From: DATBAX01 sp963723765
Lineage (GTDB): Bacteria > Acidobacteriota > Terriglobia > Terriglobales > Acidobacteriaceae
Direction of reading: 5' to 3'
Length of the DNA stretch: 64,000 nt
NCBI GenBank assembly: GCA_963723765.1
Contig: CAVRSD010000004.1
Span: 62,001 to 126,000 of the forward strand
The notes beneath the pieces are model-generated. The model saw only the letters and a program-made list of their open reading frames with translations, had not been told where the DNA came from and ran no database searches. Positions 38,644 through 47,718 of this stretch are shown here, piece after piece (position 1 is the first letter of the stretch; each line of letters starts with the position of its first letter). Position numbers and translations under genes: made by a program.

Positions 38644-40158
38644 ATGAATCGTCGAGATTTCATTCGCCTCTTCGCTGCGGCATCCTTGGCTGCTCTTCAC
38701 CACCCAATTACGCTTGCCGAGATTACTTCAACCGTCTCGGTCCGGCTGACGGTTCGTACAGACCGTCTTGGTAACAAGATCGGCGACGACTTCACCGGGC
38801 TAAGCTACGAGTCGGCGCAGCTCGGCAATCCTCACTTTTTTTCCGGGGAGAATACGGAACTGGCTGGGTTCATGCGGGGGCTCGGGAAATCAGGCGTTTT
38901 ACGGATTGGCGGCAATACCAGTGAGTATTGTTACTGGACCCCGGATTCGGCAAAGTCGGCGAACATGCCAAATATGGAGAGCATGCGCACCGGAGACAAG
39001 GCGAATCCGATTGCCTTCGGATTGGCAGCAGGCCCAGATACCGGGCACAAAGCACCTGCGCCGGTGAAGATTTCGCCTCTGGCCATCCGCCATCTAAAGG
39101 ATTTCCTCGACGTTAGCGGCTGGAAGCTGATCTACGGTTTGAACATGGGCACAGGCACAGTTGAAGATGCAGCCGCAGAAGCCGCGTATGTCATGGAGGT
39201 GGCTGGTTCGAAGTTGATTGCCTTCCAGCTATGCAATGAGCCTGATCTTTTCTCTCGAAACGGGATTCGAAAAGCGGATTATGATTTCCGGCAATTCGCC
39301 GACGACTGGCGGCACTTCTACCAGACCATCCGGGCACGGGTTCCGAATGCACCTTTTGCCGGACCCGACACAGCGTACAACAATGAGTGGCTGGTGCCCT
39401 TTGCGAAACAATTCAAACATGAAGCGGCATTCCTTTCTCAGCACTACTATGCAGAGGGTCCGCCGACGGATCCTTCGATGACGATTGAGCGACTACTTGC
39501 GCCAAATCCCAAGCTGCAGGCTGAATTCGAAGGAATGAAGAAAACGATGCACGAGTCTGGCTTGCCCTTTCGGCTGGCAGAGACGAATTCCTGCTATCAG
39601 GGAGGGAAGCCCGGAGTCAGTGATACTTTTGCCTCTGCGCTCTGGGCCGCGGACCTGATGTACCAGCTTGCATCCGAGGGAGGCATGGGGATCAACTTTC
39701 ACGGCGGCGGTTATGGCTGGTATACCGCGATCGCCGGAACGCGAGAAGACGGATTCCTGGCCCGTCCGAGCTACTACGGCATGTTGTTGTTTGCGCAGGC
39801 CGGAGCGGGACAGCTGGTAGAGAGCAAACTCGAACCGGGAGAACACGCACCGCTACTGACAGCTTACGGTCTACGCAACGATTCCGGAGCAACGAAAGTA
39901 GCTGTATTCAATAAGCACACCGATCGTGCGATTCGCCTGACCGTCGATGTTGGACAACCTGCACAGCGCGTGAGTTCGCTGCGTCTGCATGCACCGCGAG
40001 TGGACGATACCACGGACACTACATTTGGCGGAGCACCAGTGGGCGCAGGCGGTGCATGGTCAGCGGCAAGCGAAGAGACATTGTCCCTGGAGAACGGGGC
40101 CGCAGTCATCGAACTGCCGGCAGCAAGCGCCGCCCTGATAACTTTCGAACGCGCATGA
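38644..40158 (+). CDS. glycoside hydrolase family 79 (beta-glucuronidase-like), Tat-type signal
   Basis: 504 residues from ATG 38644; ATG 38629 (MEFTA) is also possible. N-terminal MNRRDFIRLFAAASLAALHH is a twin-arginine-type signal. Catalytic acid/base Glu in FQLCNEPDLFSRNG and nucleophile Glu in FRLAETNSCYQGG fit family GH79, whose best-known bacterial member is from Acidobacterium capsulatum. A C-terminal beta-domain (SSLRLHAPRVDDTTDTTFGG) completes the expected length. It probably removes uronic acids from plant or microbial glycans in the periplasm. It converges on the TonB receptor with a 26-base gap. Confidence 0.8.
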   Translation: MNRRDFIRLFAAASLAALHHPITLAEITSTVSVRLTVRTDRLGNKIGDDFTGLSYESAQLGNPHFFSGENTELAGFMRGLGKSGVLRIGGNTSEYCYWTPDSAKSANMPNMESMRTGDKANPIAFGLAAGPDTGHKAPAPVKISPLAIRHLKDFLDVSGWKLIYGLNMGTGTVEDAAAEAAYVMEVAGSKLIAFQLCNEPDLFSRNGIRKADYDFRQFADDWRHFYQTIRARVPNAPFAGPDTAYNNEWLVPFAKQFKHEAAFLSQHYYAEGPPTDPSMTIERLLAPNPKLQAEFEGMKKTMHESGLPFRLAETNSCYQGGKPGVSDTFASALWAADLMYQLASEGGMGINFHGGGYGWYTAIAGTREDGFLARPSYYGMLLFAQAGAGQLVESKLEPGEHAPLLTAYGLRNDSGATKVAVFNKHTDRAIRLTVDVGQPAQRVSSLRLHAPRVDDTTDTTFGGAPVGAGGAWSAASEETLSLENGAAVIELPAASAALITFERA

Positions 40159-40184
40159 CGGAAATTCGAACGAGAAGGACCCAA

Positions 40185-42526
40185 CTAAAAGTCGGTGGTG
40201 AGGCGCATGGCGACGCTGCGCGATGGGCCGATAGCATTCCCGGAGAAGAGACCGCCGAAGTCGATCACGTTAAGGACATTGGTAAGGTTCTGGCCATCAA
40301 TCTGAAATCGTACTTTCATACGCTCTGATTTATAAACATCGGCGCCTGCCGATACGTTGACCTGAAAAGCAGGCAAGATGCGCCCGCGCGCGAAGTTAAT
40401 CCGATTCACCACATCTTGTCCGTATGTCTGCTCTGGCCCCCCCGGTCCGTAGACGCATTGCTGAAGAGTTTGACTTGGATCGCACTGAAAATCGAATGGC
40501 AATCCGCTATCGAACTGAATTCCGCCCGCGATCCAGAAGCGTGGTTTTACCTGGTAGCGAAGGCGTCCGCGAACTGTGTTGCGCTGGTCCTGTGAATCTG
40601 GGAAACGGCCGCTGGGCAGCAATCCCGCAGCGTCATCTCCCAGGAACAAGCCACCCGTTACTGGAAACCACGCTTGTCCAAGGGTATAGGAGTAGCTCAG
40701 GAAGCCCGAAAACCGGTGCCAGTCGGGAAGATCGATTTTTGCTTCCCCGCCATAAATGACAGCTTTTTGAAAGGCAATCGGGAAGCTAATGGTGGTGTTA
40801 TCGATCTGATCGTCATCCGCATAGTTGGCCACGAGTCGCCGGAAATAGTTAGTGTCCAGTTTGATTTTTCCGAAGAATACTTTCGTTAAGCCGGCTTCGT
40901 AATAGTTTCCTTCGGAGGGTTCGACAGCTCGTTGCACGACACTCGTTGGGTCGATGGATTCAACAGCGAGTGAACTTGAAAGCAGAATGTTCTCAGAAGA
41001 AGGGGTCTGGAAAACCCTGTCATAAGAGAAATGCACAAGAAGATCGGCGGATGGGAAGTAGCGCGAAATCGAGAAGCGTGGATCGACCGCGTGACGGTTC
41101 AACAAAAGCTGGTAATGGTCCCAGCGCAGTCCGGCATTGATGGTCCAGTTTTTTAGACGGATCTGGTCCTGTACGAAAAAAGATTGCTCAAGATCGGGCC
41201 GGTTTGCCAGGAAGTTGAAATCGGGAGGAGTATCAGGGTCAAATTGGGTTGGATCGGTAATGTGGTATCTAAAATTTTCGTTCAGAAATGCGTTGTCTGA
41301 TTCGAAACCGAATTTCCATTCGTTCCGGCCATGAGTGATGGTTGTTGTCCCCCGGAAGTATGCTTCACGAAAAAAATTTTGTTGGAAAACTTCAATGGGA
41401 GTCGAATCAGCGTTGGAGTTGAAGCCAATCTCGTTGTCGCGGACCATGGCCCGAAAATCAGTCAGGGCATTCGATGAAAAAGTGTGCTGGTACGAGGCAA
41501 TCCCCATGGTCTCAATGTTATCCGCCGTTTGCAGTTGGCTGTTCGCCTCCTGCACCTGTTCGTTCGGCAGTTCATAACGCGAAAGCTCGTGGCGAACGAT
41601 AAATCGCACACGATCTTTAGGCGTCAAATCGCGTTCATAGTTGACCGAAAAATCGCCCAGTGTACCCGAATTCGTATAGTTTTGCGGAACCACGGGATTC
41701 AGATAGTGGTCCGTCATGCTGCCACTGGCGCTGGCTCCAAAAATATTCTTGCCCCACGAGTATTGCCCTGACGCAGAAGCGCCAGCCGTATCAAAACTGC
41801 CCCCGGAAAGCACTAATTGCCCGTGTAATCCTGGCTGTGAATCCTGCAGCGTGTTGACCTCAACCACGCCCCCCATTTTTCGTCCGTATTCCGCGGGAAA
41901 ACCTGCCGTGTAGATGCTCAACGATTGCACGTCGTCTGCATCAATGGCGGGTCCAAAGCTGGGCGACCGATTATCTGTCAGAGGGATGCCATCAACAACA
42001 AACTGGGTCTGATATTCCGAGCCGCGGGGATGAAGGACGGCATTGCCTTCGTATAACCAGCCGGGCTGCGAGTTCACCAAATCCTGCAAGGAACGACCGG
42101 GTATCGAGCTGAGCCGGGTTTGGATGAGATCGGAGCCAATCTGACTCACCGCGCCGGCTTGATCGGGGTCGATCAGGGTATTGGTGGTACTGACAGTTAC
42201 GGATTGATTCACGGATGGCAGCTTGAGCTGAATCGCATATTCAATAGGAATCGAGGAATGAATTTCAATGGATTGGGATATGTCCGCAAAACCGGATTGC
42301 TTGATTTCGAGTTGGTAGATACCGTAAGGCAGGCGTTGCACATCAAGACTTCCTTGGTCGCTGTCATCAGACTATTGCGATATTGATTCGCTTCGCTAAC
42401 GATTTGAACCGTAGTTCTTACGCCAAGACCGGTAGGGTCAGTCACTTTAAGACGCAATTCACCACTGTTGCTTTGGGAAACGAGCGGCAAGGCGAATAAA
42501 AAACAGAATGCTGCAAATCGCTTCAT
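40185..42526 (-). CDS. TonB-dependent receptor with carboxypeptidase-like N-terminal domain (frameshifted)
   Basis: Start ATG 42526; signal peptide KRFAAFCFLFALPLVSQSNS, then a carboxypeptidase-regulatory-like domain (GELRLKVTDPTGLGVRTTVQ). One base appears missing near 42358, after which QGSLDVQRLPYGIYQLEIKQ continues. Plug domain with VDGIPLTDNRSPSFGPAIDA, then the 22-strand barrel, ending VAMRLTTDF (terminal Phe). Repaired length is about 780 residues. Outer-membrane receptor of the type expanded in Acidobacteria; its ligand may be a glycan product of the adjacent GH79 enzyme, but that is inference. Confidence 0.85.
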
Positions 42527-42759
42527 GGAAAGTCGGCCTCTGTAGTTTAGCTACTGTTCTACAAGGGTTAACACCGTTTCGCCCCTGTGATGGTTACCTT
42601 CGAGTGGAGTAACAGCGCCCCATTTTCTCTGTAACTGAAATATTCTGCTTCTCGTTGTTTTGTTCAGTCTTTTTTATCTGTGGAAGAATTTAGGGGTGCT
42701 ACGAAAAAACCCTGAACAAAAACGTTGAGAAAAGAATATATATTTACGCAGAGACTCAA

Positions 42760-43335
42760 ATGACGCCGATTGAATCGATCCGTGAAGCGCTTTTCCCCGC
42801 CATCGCTGGTGCTGCTACCTCGGCGAAGCCTTCGGAGATCGAGTGCGAGGTCGTAGACCTTTTTGAGCAATATCGTAATCCGCTTCTCCGCTATGCGCTC
42901 TCGTTCGGTTTGTCCGTACATGATGCGGAAGAAGTGGTCCAAGAGGTGTTCCTTTCGCTTTTCCGGCATCTCCAATTACAGAGATCCAGGAAAAATCTTC
43001 GCGGTTGGATTTACCGCGTCACGCATAATCTGGCTTTGAAGCAGCGCCACACGAATCAAAAATTGCGAGACCGAATGACATCCGACCCGACCATTTCAGA
43101 AAAGCAAGTTGATCCCTCTCCGGACCCTGAGGAGCGGCTCTCGTCTGTACAGAGGCGGAGGCGGTTACGGGCTGTGGTTGAGGCCTTACCGGAATCGGAT
43201 CGAAGTTGCCTCCGGTTGCGTGCGGAAGGCCTCCGCTATCGTGAGATTGCCGCGGTACTCCGCATTTCTCTGGGAGCGGTATCGATATCACTCGCACAAT
43301 CACTTGCACGCTTGATACGTGCGGACGGGAGATAA
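42760..43335 (+). CDS. ECF-type RNA polymerase sigma factor
   Basis: 191 residues. Sigma region 2 LLRYALSFGLSVHDAEEVVQ and EVFLSLFRHL; RGWIYRVTHNLALKQRH; sigma region 4 ALPESDRSCLRLRAEGLRYR and EIAAVLRISLGAVSISLAQS. It is followed by a zinc-finger anti-sigma-like membrane protein, the usual partner arrangement. Divergent from the TonB receptor with a 233-base gap that should hold both promoters. Confidence 0.92.
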   Translation: MTPIESIREALFPAIAGAATSAKPSEIECEVVDLFEQYRNPLLRYALSFGLSVHDAEEVVQEVFLSLFRHLQLQRSRKNLRGWIYRVTHNLALKQRHTNQKLRDRMTSDPTISEKQVDPSPDPEERLSSVQRRRRLRAVVEALPESDRSCLRLRAEGLRYREIAAVLRISLGAVSISLAQSLARLIRADGR

Positions 43336-43339
43336 GCTT

Positions 43340-44209
43340 GTGGAGAAAAATATGTTGAGCCAAGACCCGCACTTATCGGATCAGGAACTGCTTTTAGCTG
43401 CGGACGGCGAACTCTCCACCCGTCGCGCTACTCAAGCTCATGCCCACCTCGCCGCCTGTTGGGATTGCCGCGCCCGGATGGCGGAAATCGAAGAGACAAT
43501 CACGGATTTCGCACGAGCTCATCGCCGGACTCTCGATCCACAATTACCTCCTATCGACGGTCCGCGCGCACTATTGAAAGTCCAATTGGCCGAACTGGCA
43601 GCCCAATCCTCCGCTGGCTCATGGCGGCGATTTTTTCAGTTCCACTCGGCTGCTCGGGCAGCAATGTACATCGGCGCGTTTCTGATTGCCACAATGGCTG
43701 GCAAGTTTCTCGTCCAGCGTTCCATCCGGCACCGCCAAACCGCTGCCGTTATCGCAGTCGAGCGTGGAGCAGTTCCTGATTTAAGACTTACCCCTGGCGC
43801 CACGCGAAGAGTTACGGTCGGCGACGTTTGTTCAATGGCTCATGAAGAAGTGATTGGAGAAGTATCCACGTCATTACGGCAGGAGGTTTTTCGAGAGTAC
43901 GGCATTATGAGCCCTCACGCTGAAGACTATGAGATCGATTACCTGATCGCTCCAGGATTGGGCGGGGTGGAAGACATTCATAATCTATGGCCGGAACCTT
44001 ATACATCACGCACCTGGAATGCGCACGTCAAAGATGCGCTGGAGGAACGCCTCCACCAGATGGTTTGTTCGGGCCAACTCGATCTGCCTACCGCACAGCG
44101 TGACATTGCAACGAACTGGATTGCGGCCTACAAGAAATATTTTCACACCGACCGACCTCTCCGCCAGAGTCCTGATGGGGTTCGGATCGCAGGTAGTTCA
44201 GTAAGCTAA
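43340..44209 (+). CDS. zinc-finger anti-sigma-like membrane protein with HNH-like C-terminal domain
   Basis: About 289 residues from GTG 43340 (gggaga upstream, 4 bases after the sigma stop). N-terminal His36-x3-Cys40-x2-Cys43 (HLAACWDC) is the anti-sigma zinc motif. One membrane span lies at about 105-125 (AAMYIGAFLIATMAGKFLVQ). The exported C-terminal domain reads DYEIDYLIAPGLGGVEDIHN, LWPEPYTSRTWNAHVKDALE and ERLHQMVCSGQL, resembling the HNH-like modules with D-H-L-I-P-L-x-L-G-G and N-L-W-P found in bacterial proteins. The first metal His is replaced by Tyr here, so nuclease activity is unlikely. Probably sequesters the adjoining sigma factor at the membrane. Confidence 0.72.
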   Translation: MEKNMLSQDPHLSDQELLLAADGELSTRRATQAHAHLAACWDCRARMAEIEETITDFARAHRRTLDPQLPPIDGPRALLKVQLAELAAQSSAGSWRRFFQFHSAARAAMYIGAFLIATMAGKFLVQRSIRHRQTAAVIAVERGAVPDLRLTPGATRRVTVGDVCSMAHEEVIGEVSTSLRQEVFREYGIMSPHAEDYEIDYLIAPGLGGVEDIHNLWPEPYTSRTWNAHVKDALEERLHQMVCSGQLDLPTAQRDIATNWIAAYKKYFHTDRPLRQSPDGVRIAGSSVS

Positions 44210-44362
44210 GAACAATTTCTGCCACAAAAGCTATGTTCCACGAACGCTATTTCTGATCACCCGGTGGGAGGGGCAGTGACCACCGAAGGCAATTGACGGC
44301 CCTGCCGCCCGCATCTAGGATCATCCAATTGGCCATGAAGTAAGGCCTGTATAAGTGTGCCT

Positions 44363-45034
44363 ATGTTACGAACCGTACTTTGCTGGATGATGATTGCAGT
44401 CATTCCGGCGTCGCTGCTCGGGGCCGATACCGGCGCCGCGATGCTGTATGGCAAGGGTGTGGTTTTACTGAATGGCGCTACCCTTCCGAATTCTTCAGCT
44501 ATTTATCCCGATGATGTAATCGAAACCAAGGCAGACTCCGTGGCCAACATTAATGTCACTGGGTCAACTGTCATGGTCATGCCGGACTCAATTGTGAAGT
44601 TTGAGAACAACGCCATTTCACTTGAGCATGGGAGCGTGGCCGTGTCCACATCGAGCGGGATGCGGGTCTATGTAAAGTGCGTGACCGTGATTCCGGTTTC
44701 CAATGTGCCGACGCAATTCGATGTGACCAATACAAATGGAACTGTCCATGCGGCCGCGCGCAAAAGTGATGTAAACATCGACACCGGCGGCAAACTCAAG
44801 GATGCCTCGAAAAGCACGAAGGACCAGCAGAGTGCAACGCTTCACGAGGGCCAGGACACTACGCGGGACGAGAATAGCTGTGCCGCAGCGCTTGATAAAG
44901 GCGCTTATCCCACCGCGACGGGGGGTCTTCTGAGTTCTCCTTACGCAATGTATGCTGGGGGAGCGATCGTTGGAGGGGTGTTGATCTGGGTTTTGTTGCA
45001 GGACCACAATCCTCCGAGTCCCAAAGATCCCTAA
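44363..45034 (+). CDS. secreted FecR-like protein with C-terminal membrane anchor
   Basis: 223 residues from ATG 44363. Signal peptide MLRTVLCWMMIAVIPASLLG. A beta-rich domain (GKGVVLLNGATLPNSSAIYP, DVIETKADSVANINVTGSTV) matches the FecR-type fold. A charged linker and one C-terminal span (YAMYAGGAIVGGVLIWVLLQ) follow. FecR proteins relay signals to ECF sigma factors or bind surface ligands; its position 150 bases after the sigma/anti-sigma pair fits a shared system, not proven. Faces the ligase gene convergently. Confidence 0.6.
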   Translation: MLRTVLCWMMIAVIPASLLGADTGAAMLYGKGVVLLNGATLPNSSAIYPDDVIETKADSVANINVTGSTVMVMPDSIVKFENNAISLEHGSVAVSTSSGMRVYVKCVTVIPVSNVPTQFDVTNTNGTVHAAARKSDVNIDTGGKLKDASKSTKDQQSATLHEGQDTTRDENSCAAALDKGAYPTATGGLLSSPYAMYAGGAIVGGVLIWVLLQDHNPPSPKDP

Positions 45035-45048
45035 TCTCAGCGAATTAG

Positions 45049-46413
45049 TTAGCGAGCAAATCCTTCCGTGCTTGTCGAGAAATCTCTTCGGGAATTGGCG
45101 ACGGTCCGGCGGGTCAAACCAAATCGCGGTTCCATGGCGGCTATGGTGCACAATACATAGAAAAGCGCGGCATTTGCCGGAATCTGAAGATTGAAATCTA
45201 CGAAACTGTGAACCAGGATTCCGGTGATGCCCAGCATCGCTGCGAGGGCAACCGCACCATTGGTGTCAACCGTCCAGTTCCTCAATTTCTTGATGGCACC
45301 GCGATATGCTGTGATGAGAAACCAAAGCATCGCTGCAAATCCGAGCGCACCGGTTTCGACCAGCAATTGCAAATAATCGTTGTGCGCCTCATCGACAAAG
45401 AAATTGGTATAAAAACTTCGGAATTGAGGATAGACCTCGCCGAATGTGCCCAGGCCCCATCCCAGGATTGGTTTGTGCTCGAACATCTTGAGGGCGTCGT
45501 GGTCGATATTGATTCGCATCGCTCCGGAGAGTTCCATTCGGGTCTCGGAATGGATACTGGCAAGACGCTCCACCAACTCACCACCGCCCAACCATGCGAG
45601 CAGCCCAATTGCCAGTACAAGGAAAATGCTAAAAATGAGAACCATCCGGCCAGCTTTTCTCTGGCGGAGCAGGATGGCAACGAAAATCGTCATTTGCGCC
45701 GCGAATGCCAGCATCCCGCCACGCGATCCTGAAAGAAAAATTGTGCTGGCCATGAGCCCGGCGGCAAGTGCGGCGATCACTTTGCGCAAGCCCGATCCGT
45801 AACGGGTGAAAACGAAGACGAGCGGGATGGGTAGTAACATTTCCATCAATCCGGCGTAGTGATTGTGATTTACGTACGGCCCATAGATCCAGCCGCCGAA
45901 GCGAGGAGTGCGCAGCCAATACAGTTTTCCGTTAGAAGCCAAGCCCTGGATCAGAGCAAACAGGGCAAGAACAAAGCCGTAGGTGGAGAACCCCCAGACT
46001 AGCGTCTTGATTTGCCATGTTCTGCGCAGGCATTGCACGACGAGAAAACAAAGTAACCCGTAAGCGGTATAGAGCAGAGCTTGCGAGAAAGTTGCATAAC
46101 GGTACGCGGTCATGCGCGTCGCCATTTGAACTAAAACCAGAATGGCGAAGGCGAGCATGGGTGGAAACAATGGGCTAAAGGAGACTTGCAGGTCGGTAGA
46201 AAAAGTTTGGCGAGCCGCCCAAAGAATAAAAAGCGAAGCCGAGCCTGCTTCCAGAAAGAAAACTGCCCACGGTTCGACGGCCCCGAATGCCAGCGGTCCC
46301 AACAAAAGCAGGCCAAAAACGCCGTAAAAAAGCACGGAATCCGGAAGCGAACGGGAAGAACTTCGTCTGAGGATGGGTTCGATATTGCGTGCAGCCAGTG
46401 GGGAAGGTTTCAC
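45049..46413 (-). CDS. O-antigen ligase / polymerase (WaaL/Wzy-type)
   Basis: About 454 residues from GTG 46413, which overlaps the upstream stop as GTGA; 31 more upstream residues are in frame but belong to the TPR gene's overlap. Twelve or so spans and the large periplasmic loop typical of WaaL/Wzy: TRYGSGLRKVIAALAAGLMA, FLSGSRGGMLAFAA, GWGLGTFGEVYPQF and VDEAHNDYLQLLVETGALGF. The E-A-H-N-D-Y-L-Q motif is characteristic. Joins sugar repeats or transfers polymer to a carrier at the outer face of the inner membrane. Confidence 0.88.
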   Translation of the reverse strand: MKPSPLAARNIEPILRRSSSRSLPDSVLFYGVFGLLLLGPLAFGAVEPWAVFFLEAGSASLFILWAARQTFSTDLQVSFSPLFPPMLAFAILVLVQMATRMTAYRYATFSQALLYTAYGLLCFLVVQCLRRTWQIKTLVWGFSTYGFVLALFALIQGLASNGKLYWLRTPRFGGWIYGPYVNHNHYAGLMEMLLPIPLVFVFTRYGSGLRKVIAALAAGLMASTIFLSGSRGGMLAFAAQMTIFVAILLRQRKAGRMVLIFSIFLVLAIGLLAWLGGGELVERLASIHSETRMELSGAMRINIDHDALKMFEHKPILGWGLGTFGEVYPQFRSFYTNFFVDEAHNDYLQLLVETGALGFAAMLWFLITAYRGAIKKLRNWTVDTNGAVALAAMLGITGILVHSFVDFNLQIPANAALFYVLCTIAAMEPRFGLTRRTVANSRRDFSTSTEGFAR

Positions 46414-47678
46414 TGGCTGTTCTCCTGCGGCATTGCAACGAGGCGAACGCCATCGATCCAGAGGTTTCCATGAATCGGGTTTCCGGCTGGGACGCGTTGT
46501 ACGCATATGACTAGTAATTTCGCGTCGGGTCCGCTGGTGAAAGTTCCGTTCACCTGCTTCCAGACTTCGGCATTCTTGAGGTCGTCACTCGCAAACAAAA
46601 TAACGCCGCTGTAAAAATCCTGGACGGCAAATCGCACGCCCCCGGCACCTTCCATTCTTGGCGCCTTGAAATAGGCGGAAAACTCGTAACGGATGTTGGG
46701 TTCGACTGGGACAAGTTGTCGAATCCCGGCGTCTTCGATGGTGGCGCGGTTGAAAGAGATCAGTAGAGAGTGCGTGCCGAGGTGGCTCTCCGTAGGATCC
46801 AGCGCAAAGGAAACTCCTGCTGGTTTTTCATGCAGCCAATCAAAGCCTGCATTGAGAAGCGGCAGGCTGAAATCACCATTGATGACCAAATTCGCCGGCG
46901 ATGGCTGGTAGCTCGACAGGTTGCAAATGGCAGTGGCTTGTTGCCAAACCTGGCGTGCTTGGGTGATATCGCGGCCGGCGATCAAGTATCGGACATATTC
47001 GAAGACACTCGCAGCCTCCACTGGTTGGTGAAGTTGCACCATCTGTGCCCAAACTTTGGCAGCGGCGGCGGGTTGTTTCCGTGAAATCAGAAAGTCCAGG
47101 AACGTGGAGTAAACACTTGCCACTGGTGGCACGACGTCTCGTAGCAGAGTATCGACATCCGGATTCGCCCGCCAACAAAGTTGCAAAGCCGCCCAGACTA
47201 GGTAGGGATCATTCTCCATGACGACACGAAACTCGTTCATGGCCTTGGCGGTGTCACCCTGAACTAAGTAAAGATTCGCCGCTTGCCACGCCACATCGGG
47301 AGTTTTCGGATCGGAGTTGAGAGCACGCTCCAATGCGTTCATTTGATTCTCGGTCTCCCCCAGTACCTGGTAGGTCATCGCGAGACCGAGCCAATAGCGG
47401 GCCTCATAGGGATTCAAATTGACGGCCGATCGGTAGGGCTGTGCTGCCAATGCTGGTGATAGCTCGGCCAAAGTGAAGTAACGGCCGATACGGTACTTGT
47501 ACTCCGCATTGCCGGGAGCCAGCCTCGCAGCCCTTTGCAGACTCACTAGATCAGGTCTTTCGGAGAAATAGGCTGCCAGATATTGGGTGGTTGCAAGTCC
47601 AATGTAGGTTAAAGCTAAAAGCACAGAAGGGCCAAACAGCAGAAGTTTTTTGGCTGGGCTCTGAAGCGATATTCGCAT
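46410..47678 (-). CDS. TPR protein with carbohydrate-binding-like C-terminal domain
   Basis: 422 residues. N-terminal membrane span (LLLFGPSVLLALTYIGLATT), TPR repeats across about 50-260 (AARLAPGNAEYKYRIGRYFT, RSAVNLNPYEARYWLGLAMT) and a beta-sandwich domain from about 270 to the end (NLVINGDFSLPLLNAGFDWL, VPAGNPIHGNLWIDGVRLV) like CBM4/9 modules. Such proteins often sit beside Wzy ligases in exopolysaccharide loci and may hold the polymerase in a complex. Coupled to the ligase gene by GTGA. Confidence 0.72.
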   Translation of the reverse strand: MRISLQSPAKKLLLFGPSVLLALTYIGLATTQYLAAYFSERPDLVSLQRAARLAPGNAEYKYRIGRYFTLAELSPALAAQPYRSAVNLNPYEARYWLGLAMTYQVLGETENQMNALERALNSDPKTPDVAWQAANLYLVQGDTAKAMNEFRVVMENDPYLVWAALQLCWRANPDVDTLLRDVVPPVASVYSTFLDFLISRKQPAAAAKVWAQMVQLHQPVEAASVFEYVRYLIAGRDITQARQVWQQATAICNLSSYQPSPANLVINGDFSLPLLNAGFDWLHEKPAGVSFALDPTESHLGTHSLLISFNRATIEDAGIRQLVPVEPNIRYEFSAYFKAPRMEGAGGVRFAVQDFYSGVILFASDDLKNAEVWKQVNGTFTSGPDAKLLVICVQRVPAGNPIHGNLWIDGVRLVAMPQENSQ

Positions 47679-47718
47679 GGAGTCCTGAAGCTGAGCAGTA
47701 TCGGCAATTGCAGTTGTG

